The notes under the pieces were generated by a model. It was not told the DNA's origin and ran no database searches. It was given only the letters and a program-made list of their open reading frames with translations. Positions 1 through 6,354 of a stretch of DNA of 7,616 nucleotides are shown piece after piece (the stretch's first letter is position 1; the number at the start of each line of letters is the position of its first letter). The stretch lies in assembly GCA_019239815.1 (NCBI GenBank), contig JAFAZL010000814.1, positions 1 through 7,616 on the forward strand. The letters run 5' to 3'. Made by a program: the position numbers and the translations under genes. The DNA comes from Acidobacteriota bacterium. GTDB taxonomy: Bacteria; Acidobacteriota; Terriglobia; Acidoferrales; UBA7541.

Positions 1-812
1 CCGTCGTCATTCCGCCGCTACTCGAATGGCTCAAGACGCGCAAGCTTGAAGTTTATTTCGACCACGAAACCGCCGGTGCGCTTCCAGATTCATCGAAGGG
101 ACTTTCGCGTGAAGAAGTCGCGGAAAAATCAGAATTGCTGCTTGTCCTTGGCGGTGACGGCACTCTTCTGGCCGCTGCAAAGGTCGCGGCTCCACTTGGC
201 ATTCCTCTTCTTCCGATCAATATGGGCAGCCTCGGCTTTCTCACCAGCTTCAAGGCCGACGAGTTGTATTCCGCTCTCGAAGACACGCTCGCCTGCCGAT
301 TGCCGCTCAGCGAACGCGCCATGCTCGACGTCGAGCTTATTCGTGACGGACGAGTCATCGACCGCCAGACGGTCGCGAACGAAGCTGTCGTCAACAAGGG
401 CACTCTCGCGCGTATGATCGACCTCGAACTCATCATCGACAACGAATTCGTCGCGCGTTATCGCGTGGACGGTCTCATCGTTGCGACCCCGACCGGCTCG
501 ACCGCTTACTCGCTTTCAGCCGGCGGCCCGATCGTGCATCCATCGGTCGAGTCGTGGATCGTCACACCGATATGCCCGCACACGCTCAGCGATCGCCCGG
601 TGGTGATTCGAGATTCATCCACCATCGACGTACATCTCTCCGCGGGAACGGAATCCGTTTTCCTCACGCTCGACGGACAAACCGGTATCCCGATGCATCA
701 ATCCGACCGCGTACATATCGCGCGTTCGAATGAAAGATTGAAGCTGATTCAGCCGGTGAAAAAATCCTACTTTGAAATCTTGCACAGCAAGTTGAAGTGG
801 GGAGAGAGCTGA
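1..812 (+). CDS. nadK: NAD kinase, 5'-truncated by the window edge
   Basis: ATP-dependent NAD kinase, a cytosolic enzyme that phosphorylates NAD+ to NADP+ and so sets the NADPH pool. The frame is open from base 3 to the TGA at 810-812, giving 269 visible residues. Seen in order: the GGDGT motif (visible residues 50-54, bases 150-164) that binds the nucleotide phosphates; the NE pair (126-127) in VANEAVVNKG; the glycine-rich signature TPTGSTAYSLSAGGP (162-176), the most diagnostic motif of the family; TPICPHTL; and DGQ (224-226) near the C-terminus. Bacterial NAD kinases are usually about 280-300 residues with GGDG near residue 60-75, so roughly 15-25 N-terminal residues are missing to the left. 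The TTG at 135 is an internal leucine codon just before GGDGT and cannot be the true start. The gene converges on lysA. The assignment is very secure. Confidence 0.96.
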   Translation, partial: VVIPPLLEWLKTRKLEVYFDHETAGALPDSSKGLSREEVAEKSELLLVLGGDGTLLAAAKVAAPLGIPLLPINMGSLGFLTSFKADELYSALEDTLACRLPLSERAMLDVELIRDGRVIDRQTVANEAVVNKGTLARMIDLELIIDNEFVARYRVDGLIVATPTGSTAYSLSAGGPIVHPSVESWIVTPICPHTLSDRPVVIRDSSTIDVHLSAGTESVFLTLDGQTGIPMHQSDRVHIARSNERLKLIQPVKKSYFEILHSKLKWGES

Positions 813-916
813 CGGCAGTCGTTTCGAAACAACTTGCGCCACACGATTCGAAAGGTTCTTCGTAAGCCTATGATTTAGCGCCAATTGCCAGCCCGTCCGG
901 CGTCCCCCGGGAAGTT

Positions 917-979
917 AACCCGCCTTGAATCACATCCTTACGCAAAAACGCAAACTAAACCCGCAGAATCACATCCTTA
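917..979. repeat. Two-copy direct repeat, about 40-bp period
   Basis: The 14-mer GAATCACATCCTTA occurs exactly at 927-940 and again at 966-979, 39 bp apart. Both copies are preceded by AACCCGC (917-923 and 958-964), separated from the 14-mer by CTT in the first copy and by A in the second. The unit is therefore 22-24 bp, with a 17-nt A/C-rich spacer (941-957) that itself contains CGCAAA-like repeats. Two exact 14-mers in 63 bp are not expected by chance. Read on the - strand, each unit starts TAAGGATGTGATTC. It may be a remnant of a degenerate tandem array or a dispersed intergenic element; which of these cannot be told from one locus. Confidence 0.75.
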
Positions 980-999
980 GAAAAAAAGGGGGGAGGGGG
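980..999. repeat. Homopurine run A7-G6-A-G5
   Basis: Immediately after the second repeat copy, 981-987 is seven A, 988-993 is six G, 994 is A, and 995-999 is five G, followed by CCCGC. This is far from the base composition of the neighbouring genes and is the longest low-complexity stretch in the window. Such runs are prone to slippage and to sequencing or assembly length errors. On the - strand it reads as C-rich followed by seven T, so for lysA transcripts the T7 lies about 50 nt past the stop and might help termination, though no adjoining strong hairpin is seen. Confidence 0.7.
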
Positions 1000-1036
1000 C
1001 CCGCATCGGCCTGATCTCACCCGAAGAGTCTCGCCG

Positions 1037-2434
1037 CTAAAAAACTTGCCCGCGCAACAAATCATTCAACGTCTCGCGTTTCCGTACGACTCGGTACCGC
1101 TGGCCGTCCACCAACACTTCAGCCGCGCGACAGCGTCCGTTGTAGTTCGAGGATTGGCTCATTCCGTAGGCTCCAGCAACCCACATCGCGAGAACATCGC
1201 CCGGCGCGACCGAGTCAAGCCGCCAATCTCGCAAAAAACAATCTCCGGTCTCGCAAACGGGCCCCACAACATCAACCCGTTGCCGCCCGCCGCGATTCCT
1301 GCCTCGCGTGACGCGCGTAATCGGATGCACCGCGCCGTACAACACCGGCCGCATCTGATCGTTCATACCCGCATCCACGACAACAAATGTTTTTCCGCGA
1401 CTCTCTTTGACATAGAGAACGCGCATCAGTAGAACACCCGTTGGGCCGATGATGGTGCGCCCCGGCTCAAGCAACAGGTGTGTATGCAGCGGCTCCAGAA
1501 TCTGCGCGACCATTCGCGCGTACGCCTCGCGGGCCGGCGGCTTCTCGTTCGTATATCTCACGCCGAGGCCGCCGCCAAAATCGAGGTACTTCAACAAAAT
1601 CCCGTGGCTGCGCAAATCGCAAAAATACGACGCCAGTCGCTCCAGCGCTTGACGGAATGGGTCGAGACTAACAATCTGCGAGCCAATGTGAACGCTGATT
1701 CCCTGCCAACAAATCCAGTGCGAATCCGCGTGCGCAAGATAAAGGCGACGCGCTTCTTGCCACGTCAGACCGAATTTGTGTTCGTGTCGCCCGGTGGAGA
1801 TATGCGGATGACCACCCGCCTGAACATCAGGGTTCACGCGAATCGAAACTCCGGGCAAGCTACCGCCGCGCGAAATGGTTCGCGACGCTTCTTCGAGCAA
1901 AACTTCGAGTTCCGCTTCCGATTCGATGTTGAACAGCAGGATGCCGCGCCGGTCGCGATCGCGTTTGCTCTTTCCCTTCCCTGCGACGCGATACTGAAGT
2001 GCCTCGCGAATCTCTTCGCGCGTTTTACCGACGCCGGAAAAAACAATGCGGTCGCCGCGTACCCCGATGGTCCGTAGCATTTCGAGTTCGCCACCCGAAA
2101 CGATGTCGAACCCATTTCCGGTCTTCGCAATATGTTTCAATATCGCGAGGTTGGCGTTCGATTTCACCGCAAAGCAGAGCGTGTGAGGCAACGAACCCAG
2201 GCCGCGATGCAGATCCGCCTGCGCATCATCAATGGCCGCCCGACTGTACACATATGCCGGCGTGCCAATTTTGTCCGCAACATCAACGAGTCGAACACCC
2301 TCGCACAAAACAGCTTCCGTGCTTCCCGCGTGCCTGTCCGCCCTATTCGATTTTTTCCACGAGAAGTGTGGAGTGAACGTGGCCGGATCGACAAACGCCA
2401 ACTTCTTCGCCGGCACTTCGCCGTGCCCGCTCAT
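1037..2434 (-). CDS. lysA: Diaminopimelate decarboxylase
   Basis: PLP-dependent decarboxylase that converts meso-diaminopimelate to L-lysine and CO2, the last step of lysine synthesis, in the cytosol. 465 residues, an alanine-racemase-like barrel followed by a C-terminal beta domain. Seen: FAVKSNAN with the PLP lysine K91; GFDIVSGGEL (108-117); HIGSQ (249-253); the phosphate-binding glycine loop FGGGLG (286-291); EPGR (323-326); VDAGMNDQMRPVLYGAVH (353-370); CETGD with active-site C395; and GAYGMSQSSNYNGR (421-434). The start is the ATG at 2434, which overlaps the upstream phosphatase stop as ATGA and has GAAGG just ahead; a GTG at 2494 in the same frame would overlap that gene by 64 bp and is unlikely. 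Oddities: an N-terminal extension of about 45 residues, and a basic insertion near 147-163 (includes AGKGKSKRDRDRR) where relatives pass directly to FNxESEAEL. All catalytic motifs are intact. Confidence 0.95.
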   Translation of the reverse strand: MSGHGEVPAKKLAFVDPATFTPHFSWKKSNRADRHAGSTEAVLCEGVRLVDVADKIGTPAYVYSRAAIDDAQADLHRGLGSLPHTLCFAVKSNANLAILKHIAKTGNGFDIVSGGELEMLRTIGVRGDRIVFSGVGKTREEIREALQYRVAGKGKSKRDRDRRGILLFNIESEAELEVLLEEASRTISRGGSLPGVSIRVNPDVQAGGHPHISTGRHEHKFGLTWQEARRLYLAHADSHWICWQGISVHIGSQIVSLDPFRQALERLASYFCDLRSHGILLKYLDFGGGLGVRYTNEKPPAREAYARMVAQILEPLHTHLLLEPGRTIIGPTGVLLMRVLYVKESRGKTFVVVDAGMNDQMRPVLYGAVHPITRVTRGRNRGGRQRVDVVGPVCETGDCFLRDWRLDSVAPGDVLAMWVAGAYGMSQSSNYNGRCRAAEVLVDGQRYRVVRKRETLNDLLRGQVF

Positions 2435-4215
2435 CGTACCTTCAGCACGACGAGGGTTCGATCGTCGGAAAGCGGCGCCCCATGCGAGAACCACTCGACT
2501 TCGCGGAACACGCGATCGGTGATGTCCGCCGCGTTCAGATCATGGTGCTCTTCAATAATTTTGCGCAGGCGCTCCATGCCGAAAAATTGCCCCTCGCTAT
2601 TTGCGGTCTCCGCGATACCGTCCGAATGAAACACTAAAATATCGCCGGACTCAAGCGTGACGCCCCACTCGTCGTAAGTTACTTCTTCAAAAATGCCGAG
2701 CGGGAATCCCGTGAGCTCGACCTTGCCACATCGCCCATCTTTGTAAAGCAGTGGTTGCGACTGTCCCGCATTCGCCACCCGCAATTTGCTCCGTCCTTTT
2801 TGCCACGTTGCGAAGCACGCGGTCATGAACCGACCTTCAATCCTTCGCTCACCGACGATCTCGTTCATTTGACGCAGCATTTCCGACGGCTGTAATTTCT
2901 GAGGCGCGAGGCTGCGCATGATGCCGATTGCAACCGCTCCGTACAGCGCCGCCGCGGTGCCCTTCCCGCTCACATCTCCAAGCGCTACACCCAACTGCTG
3001 AGGCCCATAGCGCAAGAACTCATAAAGATCGCCGCCAAGCTCCCGCGCCGAAATATAGCGCGCGGCCATATCCAAGCCGTAATCGTCGTTTGGCACGGAG
3101 CGCAGGAGCGCGCCTTGGATCCGCTTCGCAGCCTGAAGATCGCGGTCGAGACGCGCTTCATCGCGCGCAACCTGTTCGTAGAGGCGCGCGTTCTCGAGCG
3201 AGATCGCAAAATTGGCGGCGAGAATCGACAGCGTCTGCACATGGTCGTCGGTGAAATAATTGAGCTGAGGACTCTCGAGGTCGAGAACGCCGATCACGCG
3301 CCCTTTGTGCATCATCGGAATCGCCAGCTCCGAGCGCGTCTCCGGATTCGCCATGATGTAGCGGGGATCAGCGGTGACGTCCGGGACTAACACCGGCTCT
3401 CGCAACGTTGCCGCCGCGCCGACGATGCCTTCGCTGGCTGCGGCGCGCAGCTTTCCTTGTACGCGCTGCCCGTGTTTCACGTCCACGCGATGACGAAAAA
3501 CTTTTTGTTCTTCGTCATACAGCATGATGCTCAAAATCTGATAATCGATCACGCGCTTGGTCTGCTCCGCGGCGCGACGCAATAATTCTTCGACGTCGAG
3601 AATCGAACTCGTCTCTCGCCCGACCTCGTTCAGCAGCAGCAGCGTGTCTGCCTGCGCTCGCACGCGCTCAAACAAACGCGCGTTCTCGATCGCCACCGCA
3701 AGCCGACTCGCCAGCAGTGTCAGAATGTTTTGCTGTTCGCGCGTAAAATATTCCGGATGACGACTTTGAATGTCGAGCACGCCGATGCACTTGCCGCGCA
3801 GCATCAGCGGCACCGCTAGTTCCGAACGGACGTCGTCCACCGCGTGGATATATCGCGAGTCGCGAACGGTATCGCCCACACGCAACGGATGCCCGGTCGC
3901 CGCCGCAGTTCCGCTGATTCCCTGACCGAGCGGGATGCGGAGATTCGCTGCGAGATCAGGCGGATAGCCGATGGAAAAGCGATGCTTCAAATACGAGCCG
4001 TCGCCGTCGAACATCAAAACGCCGAAAATTTCGTAGTCGATGTGCCGCTTGATCAGCGCCGCTGACCGCGCCAAGACCTCATCAAGATCAAGCGAAGCGT
4101 TAACCTCTTCACCGATCTCGGCAAGTGTCGCCAGAACCTCGGCGGAGGTCTCCGTTGCGGCGTTTTCAGCCAGCGTGCCCGTTTGTGATACTTGGGGATT
4201 CATCGACTCACACAT
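2431..4215 (-). CDS. GAF-GAF-SpoIIE (PP2C-type) serine phosphatase, RsbU-like
   Basis: Soluble signalling protein, 594 residues, with no signal peptide or membrane segment. Two homologous GAF sensor domains (about 41-178 and 206-344) share parallel motifs: SELAVPLMLRGKCIGVLDIQS (first 20 residues from 131) matches SELAIPMMHKGRVIGVLDLE (from 295). Each GAF ends in an ENARL(F/Y)E(R/Q)V helix, and a charged linker (345-370) containing AAKRIQGALL leads into a SpoIIE/PP2C domain (about 383-594). Metal-binding acidic motifs are present: GGDLYE (394-399), GDVSGKG (413-419), SDG (531-533) and DDRT (584-587), so the enzyme looks active. By family knowledge it dephosphorylates a serine/threonine phosphoprotein, often an anti-sigma antagonist, in response to a GAF ligand or partner; neither is identifiable here. 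No STAS protein or anti-sigma kinase is nearby. The start is uncertain: ATG at 4215 has no Shine-Dalgarno, and ATG at 4203 (residue 5) has a weak GAG ahead. The stop overlaps lysA by 4 bp. Confidence 0.93.
   Translation of the reverse strand: MCESMNPQVSQTGTLAENAATETSAEVLATLAEIGEEVNASLDLDEVLARSAALIKRHIDYEIFGVLMFDGDGSYLKHRFSIGYPPDLAANLRIPLGQGISGTAAATGHPLRVGDTVRDSRYIHAVDDVRSELAVPLMLRGKCIGVLDIQSRHPEYFTREQQNILTLLASRLAVAIENARLFERVRAQADTLLLLNEVGRETSSILDVEELLRRAAEQTKRVIDYQILSIMLYDEEQKVFRHRVDVKHGQRVQGKLRAAASEGIVGAAATLREPVLVPDVTADPRYIMANPETRSELAIPMMHKGRVIGVLDLESPQLNYFTDDHVQTLSILAANFAISLENARLYEQVARDEARLDRDLQAAKRIQGALLRSVPNDDYGLDMAARYISARELGGDLYEFLRYGPQQLGVALGDVSGKGTAAALYGAVAIGIMRSLAPQKLQPSEMLRQMNEIVGERRIEGRFMTACFATWQKGRSKLRVANAGQSQPLLYKDGRCGKVELTGFPLGIFEEVTYDEWGVTLESGDILVFHSDGIAETANSEGQFFGMERLRKIIEEHHDLNAADITDRVFREVEWFSHGAPLSDDRTLVVLKVR
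2439..2443 (-). promoter_or_regulatory. Ribosome binding site of lysA inside the upstream gene
   Basis: On the - strand GAAGG lies 4 nt before the ATG of lysA, inside the last codons (leucine-lysine-valine) of the phosphatase gene. It supports the 2434 start over the upstream GTG and fits translational coupling through the ATGA overlap. Confidence 0.5.
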
Positions 4216-4248
4216 TATAGCAGGCGAGAAGGAGCGGTAAGACGCGCG

Positions 4249-4277
4249 ATTAACCTAAGTTAAGAAGCCTGTGGCAA
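4249..4277 (-). promoter_or_regulatory. Possible sigma70 promoter for the phosphatase-lysA pair
   Basis: On the - strand TTGCCA (4277-4272) and GTTAAT (4254-4249) are separated by 17 nt. Each matches the consensus only partly, but spacing is ideal and a start near 4242 would leave a leader of about 27 nt before the ATG at 4215. It lies in the 111-bp gap after hpt, so the phosphatase and lysA could be transcribed independently of hpt. The prediction is by eye and could be chance. Confidence 0.3.
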
Positions 4278-4326
4278 TTGCAATTTATCGCGTTTTTCCG
4301 GGGCTTTTCCGACGAAATGCGCCCGT

Positions 4327-4917
4327 TCAGCTCGATTTGGCTGCAGGCCCCAGAGACAAGACACCGACATCCGGCATATTGCGATAACGCTCCGCGTAGT
4401 CGAGGCCATAACCGACCACAAATTCATTCGGAATCGTAAATCCGACGTAGTCGGCATGCACTGCCGCAATCCGGCGTTCCGGTTTGTCTAGCAACACAGC
4501 AATCCGAATCCGTTTGGGTTTGCGCTGCTCGAATACCCGAAGCAAATACTGCAGAGTCATGCCAGTGTCGAGAATATCTTCAACGATGATTACCGTTTTG
4601 CCTTCGATGCTGGAGTCGAGATCGCGCGTCAGGCGAACCTGGCCTGAAGAATGCGTGTCCGTCCCATAGCTCGAGACGGCGATGAAATCGAATGAAACCT
4701 CGCCCGGAATTTGTTTACCGAGATCGGTAAGAAAAAATACTGCGCCCTTGAGTACCCCCACTAGGTGCAGCGGCTCGTCCGGAAAGTCTTTGCGAATTTC
4801 TCGCGCGATTTCTTTCACTCGCTTCTGCAATCGCGCAGCCGAAATCAGGATGCGCAGGCTTTCTCCACGATTGTTTTTGCGCCGTGCCGACTTCGCCGAC
4901 TTTGCTTTTGGGGCCAT
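4327..4917 (-). CDS. hpt: Hypoxanthine phosphoribosyltransferase
   Basis: Cytosolic purine salvage enzyme that joins hypoxanthine (and usually guanine) to PRPP to give IMP/GMP and pyrophosphate. 196 residues, slightly longer than the usual 175-185 because of a basic, low-complexity N-terminus (residues 1-17, rich in K, R, S, A). Seen: the loop GVLKGAVFF (54-62) that contacts pyrophosphate; SSYG (82-85) of the flexible catalytic loop; the PRPP-binding signature VIIVEDILDTGMTL (109-122) with acidic E113/D114 and D117; and the C-terminal base-binding stretch DYVGFTIPNEFVVGYGLDY (156-174). The start ATG at 4917 has GAAAAGG (4930-4924) six bases ahead. It is the first of three same-strand genes and diverges from the DinB-like gene. 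Distinguishing Hpt from a xanthine or xanthine-guanine enzyme rests on overall motif spacing; Hpt fits best. Confidence 0.94.
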   Translation of the reverse strand: MAPKAKSAKSARRKNNRGESLRILISAARLQKRVKEIAREIRKDFPDEPLHLVGVLKGAVFFLTDLGKQIPGEVSFDFIAVSSYGTDTHSSGQVRLTRDLDSSIEGKTVIIVEDILDTGMTLQYLLRVFEQRKPKRIRIAVLLDKPERRIAAVHADYVGFTIPNEFVVGYGLDYAERYRNMPDVGVLSLGPAAKSS

Positions 4918-4941
4918 GTCCGACCTTTTCTAAGAACCGAG

Positions 4942-4970
4942 ACTCTAGCTCACGCCGACTAGTTCGGCAA
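4942..4970 (-). promoter_or_regulatory. Likely hpt promoter with a small inverted repeat in its spacer
   Basis: On the - strand TTGCCG (4970-4965) and TAGAGT (4947-4942) are separated by 17 nt, each matching four of six consensus positions. Transcription would start near 4935, leaving about 17 nt that include the hpt Shine-Dalgarno. The spacer region contains the inverted repeat GCCGA-CTAGT-TCGGC (4954-4968, 5-bp arms), which overlaps the -35 hexamer and could be an operator. It is a visual prediction. Confidence 0.4.
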
Positions 4971-5035
4971 GGCGCGAGCACTGCTTTCGGCTGCATGATG
5001 CGTGCCGTAGAATGTTCGTGTTGGGTCCTTCTAAT

Positions 5036-5551
5036 ATGAATTCACCTCCAACCCTGGCGGAACCTTGGCTACGCGGCACGCTAACTGAAATCGGCGCCGT
5101 CCCACGCGCCGTTTCGCATGCGCTCGAGCTGGCCGGCGAGGACTTAAAGAAATGGTGCGGCTCGTTGACTGACGCGGAACTCAACTCGAAACCTCATGGC
5201 TTACCCCCCATCGCATTCCAAATTCGGCACATCGCCCGCAGCATCGACCGCCTGTTGACCTACGCCGAAGGAAACGCGCTCTCCCTGCAACAGCTCGACG
5301 CCCTGCGCGCCGAATCAGATGCTTCAGCGTCATCTGAATCGCTGTTCACTGAATTGTCGTCAACACTCGAACGAAGTTCTGAACGCGTCCGCGCTCTTGC
5401 GAAGGCCGACCTCGAGCAACCACGCTCCGTGGGCAAGAAAGCCCTGCCAACCACTCTAGGAGGATTGCTTGTTCATGTGGCCGACCACACCCAACGCCAC
5501 GTCGGACAAGCAATCACGACCGCAAAGATCCTGCTCGCCGAGCGCCACTAA
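5036..5551 (+). CDS. DinB-superfamily protein (putative metal-dependent enzyme)
   Basis: A small soluble protein of 171 residues from this start, with the fold signature of the DinB/YfiT-like four-helix bundle. Three histidines fit the family's metal triad: H65 in FQIRHIARSIDRLL, then H151 and H155 in HVADHTQRHVGQA. A WC pair (40-41) and KPHGLPPIAFQIRHIARSID are further recognisable features. Members of this superfamily include thiol-dependent transferases and hydrolases and many proteins of unknown function; the substrate here cannot be told. It is not the Y-family polymerase also called DinB. The start is uncertain: an in-frame ATG at 5012 would add 8 residues, but it has no Shine-Dalgarno and sits within a -10-like TAGAAT (5008-5013). 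If that is a promoter, 5036 must be the start; its own ribosome site is weak (GGG at 5023-5025). It diverges from hpt and is followed 84 bp later by marC on the same strand. Confidence 0.85.
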   Translation: MNSPPTLAEPWLRGTLTEIGAVPRAVSHALELAGEDLKKWCGSLTDAELNSKPHGLPPIAFQIRHIARSIDRLLTYAEGNALSLQQLDALRAESDASASSESLFTELSSTLERSSERVRALAKADLEQPRSVGKKALPTTLGGLLVHVADHTQRHVGQAITTAKILLAERH

Positions 5552-5611
5552 AACGACAAATCCTCACGAATCAGCCGCTCAACCTTCAATCTTCATCCGA
5601 TAGAATTCGGC

Positions 5612-5617
5612 TATACT
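5612..5617 (+). promoter_or_regulatory. Possible -10 box for marC
   Basis: TATACT differs from the consensus -10 hexamer at one position and lies 18 nt before the GTG start, so a transcript would have a very short leader that still includes the GGAGG. No convincing -35 hexamer is found at normal spacing. An alternative -10-like TAGAAT lies at 5601-5606. marC could also be read through from the upstream gene. Confidence 0.25.
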
Positions 5618-5626
5618 CCCCAACCC

Positions 5627-5631
5627 GGAGG
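5627..5631 (+). promoter_or_regulatory. Ribosome binding site fixing the GTG start of marC
   Basis: GGAGG is a full Shine-Dalgarno core 4 nt before the GTG at 5636. No in-frame ATG precedes it within the intergenic gap, and the encoded protein begins directly with the first membrane helix as in the family, so GTG is the start. Confidence 0.65.
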
Positions 5632-5635
5632 CAGC

Positions 5636-6304
5636 GTGCTGCTCGAAGCGGTCGAAACCACAATCCTCTTTCTCAGCGCGCTTTTTCCCATCGTCAACCC
5701 GCTGGGAGGCAGTCCCATCTTTCTCACGCTGACACGCGAATACTCGCCCGCCTCCCGCCGCCTGCTCTCGCAACGCGTCGCGCTGAATAGCTTCATCTTG
5801 CTGGTCGTATCCGGACTCATCGGCACGCACATCCTCGCATTCTTCGGCATCTCGTTGCCGATCGTTCAGGTCGGCGGCGGCATGGTCGTGATCGTAACCG
5901 CGTGGAACATGCTGCAACAAAAAGACGATGACGATAATCCGGATACTCACGTTCACCGTGACGTCAAGCCGGGGGATATTTTTCGCAGCGCGTTCTATCC
6001 CTTTACGCTACCGCTGACGGTCGGTCCGGGCTCGATTTCCGTCGCGATTACGCTGGGGGCGAACGCCGCCCGGCACAATACCCCAATCTATCTGGACGTG
6101 ATCGTCCTGATCATCGGTTCCGCCTTGCTCGCCGTCAGCATCTACATCTGCTATGGGTTTTCTGACCGCATCGCAAATTTGCTCGGACCCACCGCGATGA
6201 GTGTCATCATGCGGCTGTCTTCTTTCCTGCTTGTCTGCATCGGTGTCCAGATTTTCTGGAACGGAGCCAGCGAGCTGCTACATAAAGTGTTCACAGGCCA
6301 CTAA
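5636..6304 (+). CDS. MarC-family integral membrane protein
   Basis: A 222-residue inner-membrane protein of the MarC (UPF0056) family, about the usual length. Six hydrophobic segments are visible, at about 8-30, 50-70, 74-93, 119-142, 152-175 and 188-208. Family motifs are present: FPIVNPLGGSPIFLTLT (17-33) in the first segment and its surroundings, and FYPFTLPLTVGPGSISVAI (120-138) opening the fourth; the paired NPxG/PxxxGPG patterns reflect the internal two-fold repeat of three helices. The loop between helices 3 and 4 carries an acidic run, KDDDDNPD (96-103), and histidines (H105, H107). The biochemical function of the family is not settled: an early link to multiple antibiotic resistance in E. 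coli was later disputed, so resistance should not be inferred. It starts with GTG. It may share a transcript with the DinB-like gene 84 bp upstream, and converges on dnaE2. Confidence 0.93.
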   Translation: MLLEAVETTILFLSALFPIVNPLGGSPIFLTLTREYSPASRRLLSQRVALNSFILLVVSGLIGTHILAFFGISLPIVQVGGGMVVIVTAWNMLQQKDDDDNPDTHVHRDVKPGDIFRSAFYPFTLPLTVGPGSISVAITLGANAARHNTPIYLDVIVLIIGSALLAVSIYICYGFSDRIANLLGPTAMSVIMRLSSFLLVCIGVQIFWNGASELLHKVFTGH

Positions 6305-6307
6305 GCA

Positions 6308-6327
6308 GCGTCTCCACGTGAAGACGC
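6308..6327. terminator. Inverted repeat between convergent genes, likely bidirectional terminator
   Basis: GCGTCT (6308-6313) and AGACGC (6322-6327) are perfect inverted arms, and the 8 nt between them contain CACGTG, itself a palindrome, so the whole 20 nt is a palindrome broken by one C/A mismatch per half. It begins 4 nt after the marC stop and lies 28 nt past the dnaE2 stop on the other strand. Neither side has a T-run, so a classical Rho-independent terminator is not proven; a protein-binding site or RNA-stabilising hairpin is possible. Confidence 0.45.
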
Positions 6328-6354
6328 CCTGCATCAAAGCTCGTTCGCGCTCGA

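Larger units (their letters stand above)
813..1036. other. Convergent intergenic spacer, nadK/lysA
   Basis: This 224-bp non-coding gap lies between the stop of nadK (+) and the stop of lysA (-). No reading frame in it looks like a protein. It holds two copies of a short repeat and a homopurine run (listed separately). Transcription from both sides should end here, but I find no clean stem-loop followed by T residues; only short GC-rich palindromic bits such as CCCGGG near 907-912 are present. Confidence 0.8.

Noticed and set aside
980..1003. G-quadruplex in the purine run
   Set aside because: Only two G-runs are present (six and five G), too few for a standard four-run quadruplex.
1478..2077. 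Long open frame (199 codons) on the + strand
   Set aside because: It lies wholly antisense to lysA, is arginine-rich and low in recognisable motifs, and is explained by the codon bias of the true gene.
2435..2494. Upstream GTG start that would extend LysA by 20 residues
   Set aside because: It would overlap the phosphatase gene by 64 bp; the extra residues are the other frame of the conserved PP2C C-terminus, and the ATG at 2434 has a ribosome site and the ATGA overlap.
4276..4285. AATTGCAATT palindrome ahead of the phosphatase gene
   Set aside because: A 10-bp A/T palindrome is too short and simple to call as an operator on its own.
5036..5551. Reading the DinB-like protein and nearby DnaE2 as a joint DNA-repair system
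   Set aside because: The DinB superfamily fold is unrelated to DNA polymerase IV despite the name, the two genes are on opposite strands, and marC lies between them.
5636..6304. Antibiotic-resistance role for the MarC protein
   Set aside because: The family name comes from gene location in the E. coli mar region; a resistance function is not supported and nothing in the neighbourhood suggests it.
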